Made by a program: the position numbers and the translations under genes
Assembly (NCBI GenBank): GCA_029624675.1
Contig: JARSSP010000071.1
Location: forward strand, 62,001 to 126,000
DNA: 64,000 bases
From: Candidatus Contendibacter sp.
GTDB taxonomy: Bacteria; Pseudomonadota; Gammaproteobacteria; Competibacterales; Competibacteraceae
Direction of reading: 5' to 3'
The notes under the pieces: generated by a model
The model's input: only the letters and a program-made list of their open reading frames with translations
What the model was told of the DNA's origin: nothing
Database searches by the model: none
Part shown: positions 9,516 through 17,549 of the stretch, piece after piece
Numbering within the stretch: the stretch's first letter is position 1
Layout of the letters: every line of letters starts with the position of its first letter

Positions 9516-11450
9516 TCACGCTTCAGCGAAGGTGACGAATTGGTCGCGCACGAGCTTGCGCCACATCCGCATCACTTTGTCGAAGCTCAGCGGATAGCGG
9601 GCGGGATTGCCCGCCAGAACCCTTTCCACGGTTTCCGGGCCATACTTGGTTTCGTCTTGGGCACTCCCGGCCGCGCGGCAGCGAGTGAGAAAAGCCGGCG
9701 CATCGAGACCGGCGCGGTCGCCGCCGCAGGCCCAGGCGAACGCCCAGAGCAGCCCCTCTAGCCGGGGCCGCGAACCGTGAAGTTTCGGCAGCAATTTTTG
9801 CACGATGACAGCATCCATCGCCGCATCGAACCAATCGGTGCCGTTTTCGGCGTGCCCGCCGAGCAGACGGTAAAAATGGAGAAACCGCGCCGATTCGTTG
9901 ACCAAACGAAAGCCGAACTCCACACCGTGGTCGCGCAACAGGTCGAAGAACAGCAGCACCTCGGCTTCAAAGCGGGCGCGCACTGCGGTGGGAGTGGAGA
10001 CGGACTGGCTGACTTCTCTAATAAACGCCGCGCCGAAGCTGCTGCCGCGTCCGTTCAGCTCATCCAGCACTGGCGAGCGCGGCGCGGCGAGAAAGGCGAC
10101 CAGATCCTCGCGGACCATACGAAATTCGATGACGTTGGCACGATCCAACACCTTGGGCGAAAACATGTAGGTCGTTTCGTCCACATTGATCGTGCCGATG
10201 ATGAACAAATTGGATGGCAACCGGAGTTGCGGTTCCGCACCGATGCGGTATTGCGGGTTGCCGTCTCCATCCACGCCAGGGTAAAGCTCGATGGCCTCGT
10301 CCGATTCGATGAGCGAAAGCAGATCGGCGAAATAGCGCTCGACGTGCGAAAGATTCATTTCGTCAAGGATGAGGAAATGCGGAACGTCCGCGTTCTCTGG
10401 TTGCGCGGCCCGCTGAATCAGATCGAGGGTGGGGCGGGTGACGTAGCGCGTGGGGTCGAGTCCGTCCGGATAGCCGAGAATGTTGTCGTTGCCCGTCCAG
10501 TCCGCACCCACGGGAATCAAGGCGTAGGCGGGCGGCTGGTCCTCATCGACGGCGGGGGTAAGCCAGCGGGCGAACGCCTGCGCAAGTTTGGTTTTACCCG
10601 AGCCGGCAAGGCCGCTGAGGATGAGGAAGCGCTTTGCAGCGAGCGCGGCGACAAAGCGCAATAACAGTGGGTGACCGATGCGCAGACCGACATCCGCACT
10701 GTTTGCCAACCTCTCAAACGCAGTGAGCATGTCGGCAAGTTCACCGCTTCCGGTATCTTCATCGTCGAGGTCGGGGAGATATTCCTGCGGGTCGGCAACG
10801 GTATCACGCAATACGTCAGCCAGGGGTTGGCCGTTCAATGGCCGTGCTTGAACATCGAAGATCGCGCTAATCTCCTCGTCCGTCAGACCCAACTGCTCGA
10901 TAAATGAAGCGCGCAGCCGTTCATCGAGTTGCGTGGTGTCCGCCACCGCCCCGAACCGCGCCTCAAAATCATCGGCCCGGTGATACCAAATGGCTGCATC
11001 TGTGAGAGCGGGGAGCTGCTTACCGGCCTTGAGCATTACGCTCGGAAGTTTTCGAGCATAATCTTTCGATAATTGCCCCTTTCTTGGGCGCTCGCCGACG
11101 ATGTCGATGATTCCGCGCCACGCCGCTCCGGATAATGCGGGGCCGGTTCCATTAGTACGCCAGTTTTTTCCAAGATATTGCCAAGGCGATCCACTTGAAC
11201 CAAAGACATTCACATAGGGTTTGTTGCGAAAATGCTGCGGTAGATGAGTTTCATGCTGCGCACAAGCTGCAAGATCATCAACCGCGGCACCCAAGCTCGA
11301 ATTGTTTGCTGAGAACGACACAACGGTTTCATGTTCAAGAATACTCGCACGTTTGAACACGAGGAAATTCAACACGCTTCTTGACGCACGGGATTCGCCG
11401 AGGCGGACGACTGCCGCGCTGATAATTTTGGGGTGAATGAAGCGAGCCAC
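9516..11450 (-). CDS. McrB-like AAA+ GTPase/ATPase subunit of a type IV restriction system
   Basis: This 644-residue protein has an N-terminal part of about 270 residues with no motif I can name (likely the target-recognition region) and a C-terminal AAA+ module. Walker A is SGLAGSGKTKLAQAFA near residue 283, Walker B HFLILDEMNLSHVERYFADLL near residue 360 and the McrB hallmark GTINVDETTYMFSPKVLDRAN near residue 420, with sensor 1 and the arginine finger. McrB uses GTP and translocates DNA to activate McrC. The McrC-like gene starts one base after this stop, forming a two-gene operon read from a promoter upstream of 11450. The N-terminal recognition domain does not resemble the E. coli DUF3578 domain clearly, so the bound modification is unknown. 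Confidence 0.87.
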   Translation of the reverse strand: MARFIHPKIISAAVVRLGESRASRSVLNFLVFKRASILEHETVVSFSANNSSLGAAVDDLAACAQHETHLPQHFRNKPYVNVFGSSGSPWQYLGKNWRTNGTGPALSGAAWRGIIDIVGERPRKGQLSKDYARKLPSVMLKAGKQLPALTDAAIWYHRADDFEARFGAVADTTQLDERLRASFIEQLGLTDEEISAIFDVQARPLNGQPLADVLRDTVADPQEYLPDLDDEDTGSGELADMLTAFERLANSADVGLRIGHPLLLRFVAALAAKRFLILSGLAGSGKTKLAQAFARWLTPAVDEDQPPAYALIPVGADWTGNDNILGYPDGLDPTRYVTRPTLDLIQRAAQPENADVPHFLILDEMNLSHVERYFADLLSLIESDEAIELYPGVDGDGNPQYRIGAEPQLRLPSNLFIIGTINVDETTYMFSPKVLDRANVIEFRMVREDLVAFLAAPRSPVLDELNGRGSSFGAAFIREVSQSVSTPTAVRARFEAEVLLFFDLLRDHGVEFGFRLVNESARFLHFYRLLGGHAENGTDWFDAAMDAVIVQKLLPKLHGSRPRLEGLLWAFAWACGGDRAGLDAPAFLTRCRAAGSAQDETKYGPETVERVLAGNPARYPLSFDKVMRMWRKLVRDQFVTFAEA

Positions 11451-11526
11451 AGAGCAAATCTCCTATATATCGCACCGTCCGTAAAACAGCCATCATGCGA
11501 ACAGCGAATAATCCCACCTCGCGCAG

Positions 11527-11805
11527 CTATCCGAGTACCTTGCGCACTTCTCCGCAGAAGATAGGGCAGTTTTCATCGGCGTAGTATGCTTTACGCCGCA
11601 AGGTTGGTGACTCGAATACATCCTGGGCCAGCACGACAGGTTGCTTCGCGAGAGCCTGCTGCTCCTTGGCCGAGAGGCCACGCTTGCGCCGGAGCGCTTC
11701 ACCGGGATGCAACGACCATTTCTCGGAGTATGAGGTCGAACCATCGGTCGCAACAGCGCTGTTGAGCAGCACGTTGGTATCGGTATCGTTGTTCTTGGCT
11801 CGCAT
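11527..11805 (-). CDS. Hypothetical 92-residue protein
   Basis: An ATG at 11805 opens a 92-residue frame reading MRAKNNDTDTNVLLNSAVAT, then SYSEKWSLHPGEALRRKRGLS and ending FCGEVRKVLG. The composition is protein-like and more AT-rich than the surrounding Uma2 genes. It is hydrophilic with no signal peptide or membrane segment; the central EALRRKRGLSAKEQQALAKQ could be an amphipathic helix. It lies between Uma2 copy 3 (54 bases upstream) and the McrB-like gene (77 bases downstream), all on the same strand. I do not recognise a family. Its position raises the possibility of an accessory or control protein of the restriction cassette, but that is a guess. Confidence 0.45.
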   Translation of the reverse strand: MRAKNNDTDTNVLLNSAVATDGSTSYSEKWSLHPGEALRRKRGLSAKEQQALAKQPVVLAQDVFESPTLRRKAYYADENCPIFCGEVRKVLG

Positions 11806-11858
11806 TTCAGCTATCAAATTTTTTGCACTCGGCCCACCGCAACTATTAGCATAGTCTC

Positions 11859-12416
11859 TCAAGCCCACAACGCTCCCAGCGGAAATGAGATCGCCTCGAA
11901 CGGCGCGGCGCAAACCTCCTCGTCCTCCTGATAAACGTGCTCCAGCGACCAGCGCCCATCGCGCAGCAGGAATACCTCCAGCGTGCGCGGCGCGGGATCG
12001 ACCAGCCACAAAAACGGAATCCCCTGCGCGGCGTAAAGCGGCATCTTGTCGGCTCGATCCACCCGCGCCGTCCCCGGTGACAAAACTTCGCACACCCAGT
12101 CGGGCGGCAGAGTGAAATAGGCGATGTCCGGCATGGCGGGCAAGCGCTCGCGCCGCCAGCCAGCCAGATCGGGCACCAGGATATGCGGGCCGAGATGCAG
12201 TTCGGGCTCGAACAGAATCCACCAGCCGCCAGGCCCGCCGCGTCCTTTGTGGAACGGACTGATGAGTTCGTCGCCAATAGAAGAACTGGCTACGGCATGT
12301 TTGGGTGCGGGGCGCGGATGGGTGATCAGTTGACCGTGAATGATTTCGCCCACCACATTGTCAGGCAGATCGAACAAGTCTTCGTAGGTGGCGAATTTGC
12401 GAGCGGTGGCGGACAT
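11859..12416 (-). CDS. Uma2 family PD-(D/E)xK endonuclease-like protein, copy 3
   Basis: A third Uma2 protein, 185 residues from the ATG at 12416 (MSATARKFATYEDLFDLPDN); the frame extends upstream but without protein character. It carries LVPDLAGWRRERLP, CEVLSPGTARVDRADKM and YAAQGIPFLWLVDP. A stretch of about 180 bases at its 3' end is nearly identical to copy 2, which lies on the other side of the McrBC-like pair. Together with copy 1 this places the restriction genes between direct repeats of about 0.5 kb, which could support duplication, deletion or recombination. Function of Uma2 proteins is not established. Confidence 0.84.
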   Translation of the reverse strand: MSATARKFATYEDLFDLPDNVVGEIIHGQLITHPRPAPKHAVASSSIGDELISPFHKGRGGPGGWWILFEPELHLGPHILVPDLAGWRRERLPAMPDIAYFTLPPDWVCEVLSPGTARVDRADKMPLYAAQGIPFLWLVDPAPRTLEVFLLRDGRWSLEHVYQEDEEVCAAPFEAISFPLGALWA

Positions 12417-12490
12417 GGCCGAGGTCTCCTTAAACACGCCGAGGAACAACGTTGATTTTGCCACGGATGGAACACCGACGCCCGGCCAGA

Positions 12491-14314
12491 TCACTCCACT
12501 CCCAGCAACGCCCGTTCCTCGTCCAGGGTAGCCTGTTCCCGTTGCTGCAAGGCCCACATCTGGGCGTACAAACCACCCTGTAGCAGCAGTTCGCGGTGGC
12601 TGCCCTGTTCCCGCACCCAGCCATGATCCAGCACCAGGATTTGATCGGCATCCACGATGGTCGACAGGCGGTGGGCGATCACCAGGGTCGTGTGTTCGGC
12701 GGCCACGGCCCGCAGCGCCTGCAAAATCGCCTGCTCGGACCGGCTGTCCAGCGCCGAGGTCGCTTCGTCGAAAATCAGGATGCGCGGCCGCTTGAGAATG
12801 GCCCGGGCAATCGCCACTCGCTGTTTTTCGCCGCCCGACAGCTTCAGACCGCGCTCGCCGACCACCGTATCGTAACCGGCCGGCAGCGCGGCGATGAAAT
12901 CGTGCAACTGAGCCATCTGAACAGCAGCGACAATTTCCTCGCGGCTGGCGTCGGGCCGGGCGTAGGCCAGGTTGTAATAGAGCGTGTCGTTGAACAGCAC
13001 GGTGTCCTGCGGGACGATACCGATGGCGGCGCGCAAACTGCGCTGAGTCACGGCGCGAAGGTCCTGGCCGTCGATCAGGATGCGCCCGCCGGTCACGTCA
13101 TAGAACCGGAACAGCAACCGCGCCAGCGTGGACTTGCCGGCCCCACTGGCGCCGACCACCGCCAGTTTGCGCCCCGGCGGCACGCTGAAACTGACGTCGA
13201 ATAAAATTTGCCGGTCCGATTGGTAACCGAACCGCACGTTGTCGAACCGCAGTTCACCGTGCGCCACCCGCAAGTCGGTCGCGGCGGGCGCGTCGCGGAT
13301 TTCCGGCGTTCGCTCGAACAGGCGCACCAGATCGTCCATGTCGACCAGCGCGTACTTGATCTGCCGGTAGACGATACCGAGAAAATTCAGCGGGATGAAC
13401 AGTTGTAGCAACAAGGCGTTGACCAGCACCAGATCGCCCAAGGTTATCGAGCCGGCGGCGACCTGGGTAGCGGCGGCGACCATCATGACCGTTACGCCGA
13501 CGGCGATAATCGCGCCCTGACCGAAGTTGAGCACCGACATCGAGGTCTGGCTGAGGACGGCGCTGTTCTCCCACGCCGCCAGCGTGACGTCGCAGCGGCG
13601 CAGTTCCCAGTCCTCGTTGCCGAAATACTTGACCGTTTCGTAGTTGATCAGACTTTCGATCGCCTCGTTGCCGGCCTGTGATTCCAGCCGGTTCATCAGG
13701 TGGCGATGTTCCATCCGCCAGTGGGTGATCGCCAGGGTGAAAGCGACGTAGGCGGCGACGCTACCCAAGATGATGAGGGTGAAGAGCGGTGGATAACCGC
13801 CCAGCAGTACCGCCGCCGCCAGCAGGAACTCCACCGCCACCGGCAGGATGCTGAAAGCCAGGTAATTCAGCAGCGTGCTCAGGCTGCGGGCGCCCCGCTC
13901 CAGATCGCGGCTGATCGCGCCGGTCTTGCGCTCCAGGTGAAAGCGCAACGACAGATCGTGCAAATGTGCCAAGGTGCGCAGGGTCAGCCGGCGCATGGCA
14001 CGGTAGCGGACTCGGGCGAACAGCACGTCGCGCAACTCGCTGAACAGCGCGTTACCCAGCTTCAGCGCGCCATAAGCCAACAGCAATGTCACCGGCAGCA
14101 GGACCACGGTTTGCTGGTGAGCGTCCAGGCGGTCGACGATCTGCTTGAGCGTCAACGGGACGCCGATGTTGGCGACCTTGGCCAGCACCAGACAGCCGAG
14201 CGCCAGCAGCACCCGGCCACGATACTCCCAAAGATACGGCAACAAAGCGCGCAGATTGGCTCCGTCACGACGTTCCTGACGAGGAGATTCGGTAAAGCGG
14301 AGATCGGGACGCAT
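12491..14314 (-). CDS. Atm1/HMT1-type ABC exporter (fused permease-ATPase)
   Basis: This 607-residue half-transporter has an N-terminal six-helix exporter domain (residues about 25-320) and a C-terminal ATPase. The phrase ESLINYETVKYFGNEDWE is characteristic of the Atm1/ABCB7 and HMT1 group, which export glutathione-linked persulfide or heavy-metal conjugates. Walker A is GASGAGKST, the signature LSGGEKQRVAIARAI, Walker B ILIFDEATSALD and the switch His lies in VIAHRLSTI. It would act as an inner-membrane homodimer. It follows the cytochrome c5 gene on the same strand, separated by a UUCG-loop hairpin, so it probably has reduced read-through or its own promoter. The presence of gshA elsewhere in the window is compatible with a glutathione-conjugate substrate, an inference only. 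Confidence 0.9.
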   Translation of the reverse strand: MRPDLRFTESPRQERRDGANLRALLPYLWEYRGRVLLALGCLVLAKVANIGVPLTLKQIVDRLDAHQQTVVLLPVTLLLAYGALKLGNALFSELRDVLFARVRYRAMRRLTLRTLAHLHDLSLRFHLERKTGAISRDLERGARSLSTLLNYLAFSILPVAVEFLLAAAVLLGGYPPLFTLIILGSVAAYVAFTLAITHWRMEHRHLMNRLESQAGNEAIESLINYETVKYFGNEDWELRRCDVTLAAWENSAVLSQTSMSVLNFGQGAIIAVGVTVMMVAAATQVAAGSITLGDLVLVNALLLQLFIPLNFLGIVYRQIKYALVDMDDLVRLFERTPEIRDAPAATDLRVAHGELRFDNVRFGYQSDRQILFDVSFSVPPGRKLAVVGASGAGKSTLARLLFRFYDVTGGRILIDGQDLRAVTQRSLRAAIGIVPQDTVLFNDTLYYNLAYARPDASREEIVAAVQMAQLHDFIAALPAGYDTVVGERGLKLSGGEKQRVAIARAILKRPRILIFDEATSALDSRSEQAILQALRAVAAEHTTLVIAHRLSTIVDADQILVLDHGWVREQGSHRELLLQGGLYAQMWALQQREQATLDEERALLGVE

Positions 14315-14335
14315 TACTATTTGCCGGAAAGACGA

Positions 14336-14359
14336 AGGGCCATCCCGAAGGATGGCCCT
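14336..14359 (-). terminator. Stable hairpin with UUCG loop after cytochrome c5 gene
   Basis: On the minus strand a perfect 10-bp stem (AGGGCCATCC with GGATGGCCCT) closes a TTCG tetraloop and is followed by TCGTCTTTCC, a weak pyrimidine tract. It lies between the c5 gene stop (14390) and the ABC exporter start (14314). It should act as a terminator or a processing/attenuation hairpin. Confidence 0.65.
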
Positions 14360-14389
14360 CGCAGCGCGATGAGGCTAAGGAACGAACGA

Positions 14390-14941
14390 TCAATTCGACG
14401 GCGCGGGCGCAGCGGCTGGAGCGGCTGGAGCCGGAGCCGTTGCGGTGGGCGGCGGCGCGGCGTCCGTCTTGATGCCGGTTTCACCCAGCATATAGACGAC
14501 GGCGTCCTTGAGGTTAGCCTCGGTCAACGAGGAACCGCCACCCTTGGGGGGCATGGCGCGGATACCCGTGACGCTATGTTTCACCAGGGTATCCAGGCCC
14601 TGGGCGAACCGGGATTCCCATTGGTCCTTGGCGCCGACCTTGGGCGCGCCCATCACGCCAGCCGCATGGCAGGCGGCGCAAACCTTGTTGTAAACCTCCT
14701 GGCCGGACAGTTTCAACTCGGTGCTGGCAGCGGGCTTGGGCACGGTGAAGGACACCTGGGCGACTGGCTTGATGCGTTCAAGCACGGCGGCCTGCTTGCG
14801 CGAGCCATCGTCGGGAGCAATGTTGCCGACGACGCCCATCAGGGCGGCCACCATGAACAGCACCGCGGCCAGCAACACCAGCGCCGAGATCAGGACCACG
14901 AGGGTGGTGACAACGGATTTATCTGTGGTTTGCGAACTCAC
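14390..14941 (-). CDS. Membrane-anchored cytochrome c5 family protein
   Basis: The 183-residue protein has one N-terminal membrane helix (residues about 13-38) and a single class I c-type haem domain. The haem motif is CAACH in QEVYNKVCAACHAAGV, followed by APKVGAKDQWESRFAQGLD, and the axial Met lies in GIRAMPPKGGGSSLTE; these are cytochrome c5 features. The tail of about 25 residues is Ala/Pro-rich and probably disordered. It should face the periplasm and carry electrons to a terminal oxidase or reductase. The start MSSQTTDKSVVTTL is used because the preceding frame lacks another ATG close by. Confidence 0.92.
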   Translation of the reverse strand: MSSQTTDKSVVTTLVVLISALVLLAAVLFMVAALMGVVGNIAPDDGSRKQAAVLERIKPVAQVSFTVPKPAASTELKLSGQEVYNKVCAACHAAGVMGAPKVGAKDQWESRFAQGLDTLVKHSVTGIRAMPPKGGGSSLTEANLKDAVVYMLGETGIKTDAAPPPTATAPAPAAPAAAPAPSN

Positions 14942-15271
14942 ACTCTCACCTCACTGAACGCATTCTCAACCTGCTCATTCCCGGCAACGTCGCGGCCAAC
15001 CGGACTCGATTCGAACGCTTCCCCTGGCTCCGGTCGGAGGTTCGCGTGGCGCCGCCGTGGGTGGGAAGGTCTTGGCTTGGATTTGTTATCTTGGTTATCT
15101 TGTGTTTTAGGAAAGTTTAAGGCGCGTTGATTATAGCGTTATTTAGTGGAGTCTGGAAACCGCCGCTCCATGCCGGTCGAAAGGTGGATTATCCGTTAAA
15201 TTCACTGAAAACCACCGCGCGGGCTGGACGCCGGGCGACGAGCCGGGCACAATACGCGCCCTGTCCTCAAC
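14942..15271. other. Intergenic region without a gene
   Basis: No coding frame here looks real. The segment holds the presumed upstream region of the c5 gene, an AT-rich run near 15080-15150 and, just before the tRNA, a possible -10 ACAATA at 15250-15255. No convincing repeat or RNA element is visible. Confidence 0.5.
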
Positions 15272-15348
15272 GCGCCCGTAGCTCAGGTGGATAGAGTGTT
15301 GGCCTCCGAAGCCAAAGGTCGTGGGTTCGAGTCCCGCCGGGCGCGCCA
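15272..15348 (+). tRNA. tRNA-Arg (anticodon CCG)
   Basis: A 77-base cloverleaf can be drawn by eye. The acceptor stem GCGCCCG pairs with CGGGCGC, with discriminator G and an encoded CCA end (15346-15348). The D arm is GCTC-AGGTGGAT-AGAG, the anticodon arm TTGGC-CTCCGAA-GCCAA with CCG at 15306-15308, and the T arm GTGGG-TTCGAGT-CCCGC. CCG decodes CGG arginine codons, common in this GC-rich genome. Confidence 0.97.
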
Positions 15349-15399
15349 GTTTTCAATCGCTTATCCGCCAGTTCCCTACCCTGTTCCCACGCCGCGAAT

Positions 15400-16461
15400 T
15401 CAACCGCCGACACAACCAACCGGTTGCGAGCCGAGGATGACCGGCTCCGGCTCCAATTCAACCCCGAACGCCGCCCGCACCGAGGTTCGAATCGCCTCCG
15501 CCAATCGCAACACGTCTTCGCCCCGCGCGCCACCGCGATTGACCAACACCAGCGCCTGATGCTCGTACACACCCACCGAACCGATATTCCTACCCTTCCA
15601 GCCGCAGCGTTCGATCAGCCAGCCAGCGGCCAACTTCACCCTCCCGTCCGGCTTTGGGTAGTGGGGCAGATCGGGATGTTGGGCAATCAACCGGATAAAA
15701 ACCGTCGCGTCCACGACCGGGTTCTTGAAGAAACTACCAGCGTTGGGGATTCGCGCTGGGTCCGGCAACTTGCGCGAGCGAATCGCCACCACCGCATCGA
15801 AAACATCCCATGCCGTCGGCTTGGCGATGTTCCGCGCCTCCAGTTCCCGCGCCACATCGGCGTAGCCAGTAACCGGTTGCCAACGTCTGGGCAATCGAAA
15901 AGTTACGGCGGTGATCAGATAGCGCCCAGCCGCCTCGCGCTTGAACACGCTGTCCCGATATCCGAACTGGCAGGCGGCGCGGTCGAAAGTCACCATTTCA
16001 TCTGTTTCCAGATCAACCGCCTCCAACTGCTGGAATCGCTCGGCCACCTCCAAGCCGTAGGCGCCGATGTTCTGGATGGGCGCCGCGCCGACCGTGCCGG
16101 GAATCAGCGCCAGGTTTTCCAGGCCCGGCCAGCCCCGCTCTAGGGTCCAGCGCACAAAATCGGGCCAGATCTCCCCTGCTCCAGCGCGCACGAACCAAGC
16201 GTCGGCGCTTTCCGCGACGAGTGCCCGCCCGGAAATGCGAACGTGCAGCATCAACCCCTCGAAATCGCCGGTCAGGATCAGATTGCTGCCGCCACCGAGC
16301 ACGAAGCGTCGCCGGTGTTTCCATTCGGGCATGGCGATCAAGCCGGCCAGTTGCGGGAGCGCCTCGATGGCGGCGAACCAGGCGGCGCGTGCTGGCAACC
16401 GAAACGTGTTGAGGGATTGCAGCGACGCGTCGTGCGTCAATAACGCAATTGACGGGTTCAT
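15400..16461 (-). CDS. murB: UDP-N-acetylenolpyruvoylglucosamine reductase
   Basis: MurB reduces UDP-GlcNAc-enolpyruvate to UDP-MurNAc with NADPH and FAD in peptidoglycan synthesis. From the ATG at 16461 ([20 protein letters not shown]) the protein has 353 residues, near the 342 of E. coli. FAD-binding phrases [10 protein letters not shown] and [20 protein letters not shown] are present, as are [16 protein letters not shown] (the type I MurB Tyr-containing loop) and the catalytic [10 protein letters not shown] serine. The frame is open upstream of this ATG but shows no family similarity there. The gene lies downstream of rpoH, separated by a terminator, and faces away from the tRNA-Arg gene. 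Confidence 0.95.
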   Translation of the reverse strand: MNPSIALLTHDASLQSLNTFRLPARAAWFAAIEALPQLAGLIAMPEWKHRRRFVLGGGSNLILTGDFEGLMLHVRISGRALVAESADAWFVRAGAGEIWPDFVRWTLERGWPGLENLALIPGTVGAAPIQNIGAYGLEVAERFQQLEAVDLETDEMVTFDRAACQFGYRDSVFKREAAGRYLITAVTFRLPRRWQPVTGYADVARELEARNIAKPTAWDVFDAVVAIRSRKLPDPARIPNAGSFFKNPVVDATVFIRLIAQHPDLPHYPKPDGRVKLAAGWLIERCGWKGRNIGSVGVYEHQALVLVNRGGARGEDVLRLAEAIRTSVRAAFGVELEPEPVILGSQPVGCVGG

Positions 16462-16527
16462 GAACGACTCATCCAGTGGGTGGAGCGCCAACAGCCCCCA
16501 GTCTCGCGGGCCGGAAAATCCAGACGA

Positions 16528-16552
16528 TAAAAAACCCGCCACATGGGCGGGT
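16528..16552 (-). terminator. Rho-independent terminator of rpoH
   Basis: On the minus strand a CCCGCC/GGCGGG stem around CATGT (with a flanking A-T pair) is followed directly by TTTTTT (16529-16534). It begins 20 bases after the rpoH stop codon and should end that transcript before murB. Confidence 0.88.
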
Positions 16553-16571
16553 CCGCGCCATTCAGTCCAGC

Positions 16572-17450
16572 TCAGGCCGGTGCCGGCAACGCGGCGCGCA
16601 GCTTCTTCATGGCGTTGCTTTCCAGTTGCCGGATGCGTTCGGCGGACACCTGGTATTCGGCGGCCAGATCGTGCAGGGTCGGCTTGTCGTCGCTCAGCCA
16701 GCGCCGCCGCACGATGTCGCGGCTCCGCGGATCCAGCCGTTCCAGCGCTTCGCTCAGCCAGTTGGTGGTCCGCGCCTCCCAATCCTCCCGCTCCAGCGCC
16801 TCGGCCGGATCGGCTTGATCGTCGCGCAGATACGCCGAGGGACCATGGGCTTGCGGTTCATCGTCGCTCTCGGCGTCGGGGATCGGATCGAAGGCAATAT
16901 CGTGCCCGCTCAACCGCGATTCCATTTCCAGCACCTGTTCAGGACTGACGCCCAATTCGCGAGCAACCGTGTTCACTTCCTCGTGGTTCAGCCAGCCCAG
17001 GCGCTTCTTGGCGCCACGCAGCTTGAAGAACAACTTGCGCTGGGCCTTGGTGGTGGCGACCTTGACGATCCGCCAGTTGCGGAGAATGAATTCGTGAATC
17101 TCCGCGCGGATCCAGTGCACCGCGAACGACACCAGCCGCACGCCATGGGCCGGATCGAAGCGCTTGACCGCCTTCATCAACCCTACATTGCCTTCCTGAA
17201 TCAGATCGGCCAGCGGCAAACCGTAGCCGATGTAACCACGGGCAATATGCGTCACGAAGCGCAGGTGCGCCACGATCAGTCGCCGAGCGGCTTCCAAATC
17301 GTTGCGCAGCCTCAGGCGCTGGGCTAGTTCCTGCTCTTCCTCGGCGCTCAGCATCGGCACCTGGTTGACCGCCTGGATGTAGCTTTCCAGACTGTCGACT
17401 GGCGCCGGTAAACTCCCCATGCGCGGAACCAGCGCTGTCGTCATCGTCAT
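16572..17450 (-). CDS. rpoH: RNA polymerase heat-shock sigma factor sigma-32
   Basis: The 292-residue sigma factor directs RNA polymerase to heat-shock promoters. The diagnostic RpoH box is present as [16 protein letters not shown], region 2 reads [21 protein letters not shown] with [20 protein letters not shown], and region 4 (residues about 225-285) ends in a helix-turn-helix with [23 protein letters not shown] ribosome site lies about 9 bases before the ATG. Upstream, a CIRCE operator overlaps the sigma-70-like promoter (17483-17512), so expression is probably repressed by HrcA. A terminator follows the stop. The gene lies 99 bases downstream of ftsY, as in many gammaproteobacteria (where ftsE/ftsX usually intervene; they are absent here). 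Confidence 0.96.
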   Translation of the reverse strand: MTMTTALVPRMGSLPAPVDSLESYIQAVNQVPMLSAEEEQELAQRLRLRNDLEAARRLIVAHLRFVTHIARGYIGYGLPLADLIQEGNVGLMKAVKRFDPAHGVRLVSFAVHWIRAEIHEFILRNWRIVKVATTKAQRKLFFKLRGAKKRLGWLNHEEVNTVARELGVSPEQVLEMESRLSGHDIAFDPIPDAESDDEPQAHGPSAYLRDDQADPAEALEREDWEARTTNWLSEALERLDPRSRDIVRRRWLSDDKPTLHDLAAEYQVSAERIRQLESNAMKKLRAALPAPA

Positions 17451-17482
17451 TCACTTACTCCCCTCAGTTTGGCGTTGACCTA

Positions 17483-17512
17483 ATTTTAGCACTCGCGCTA
17501 TTTGAGTGCCAA
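17483..17512 (-). promoter_or_regulatory. CIRCE operator over the rpoH promoter
   Basis: Positions 17486-17512 read TTAGCACTC-N9-GAGTGCCAA. The consensus HrcA-binding CIRCE element is TTAGCACTC-N9-GAGTGCTAA, so there is one mismatch and the exact 9-base spacer. On the minus strand the same bases hold a -35 TTGGCA (17512-17507) and a -10 TAAAAT (17488-17483) spaced by 18. The distance from the -10 to the rpoH ATG is about 32 bases. Confidence 0.87.
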
Positions 17513-17549
17513 ACCGGGTTGGAGTTCCCTCACCACCGCCCTGGATGGC

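Noticed and set aside
11859-12416. Uma2 genes as transposases
   Set aside because: They are repeated and similar in sequence, but carry the Uma2 PD-(D/E)xK motifs, lack DDE residues and have no terminal inverted repeats.
13700-15130. A 476-codon plus-strand frame over the cytochrome c5 gene
   Set aside because: It is antisense to the ABC exporter and the c5 gene, both with complete motifs; its composition (runs of QRQ, GHG) is typical of a shadow frame.
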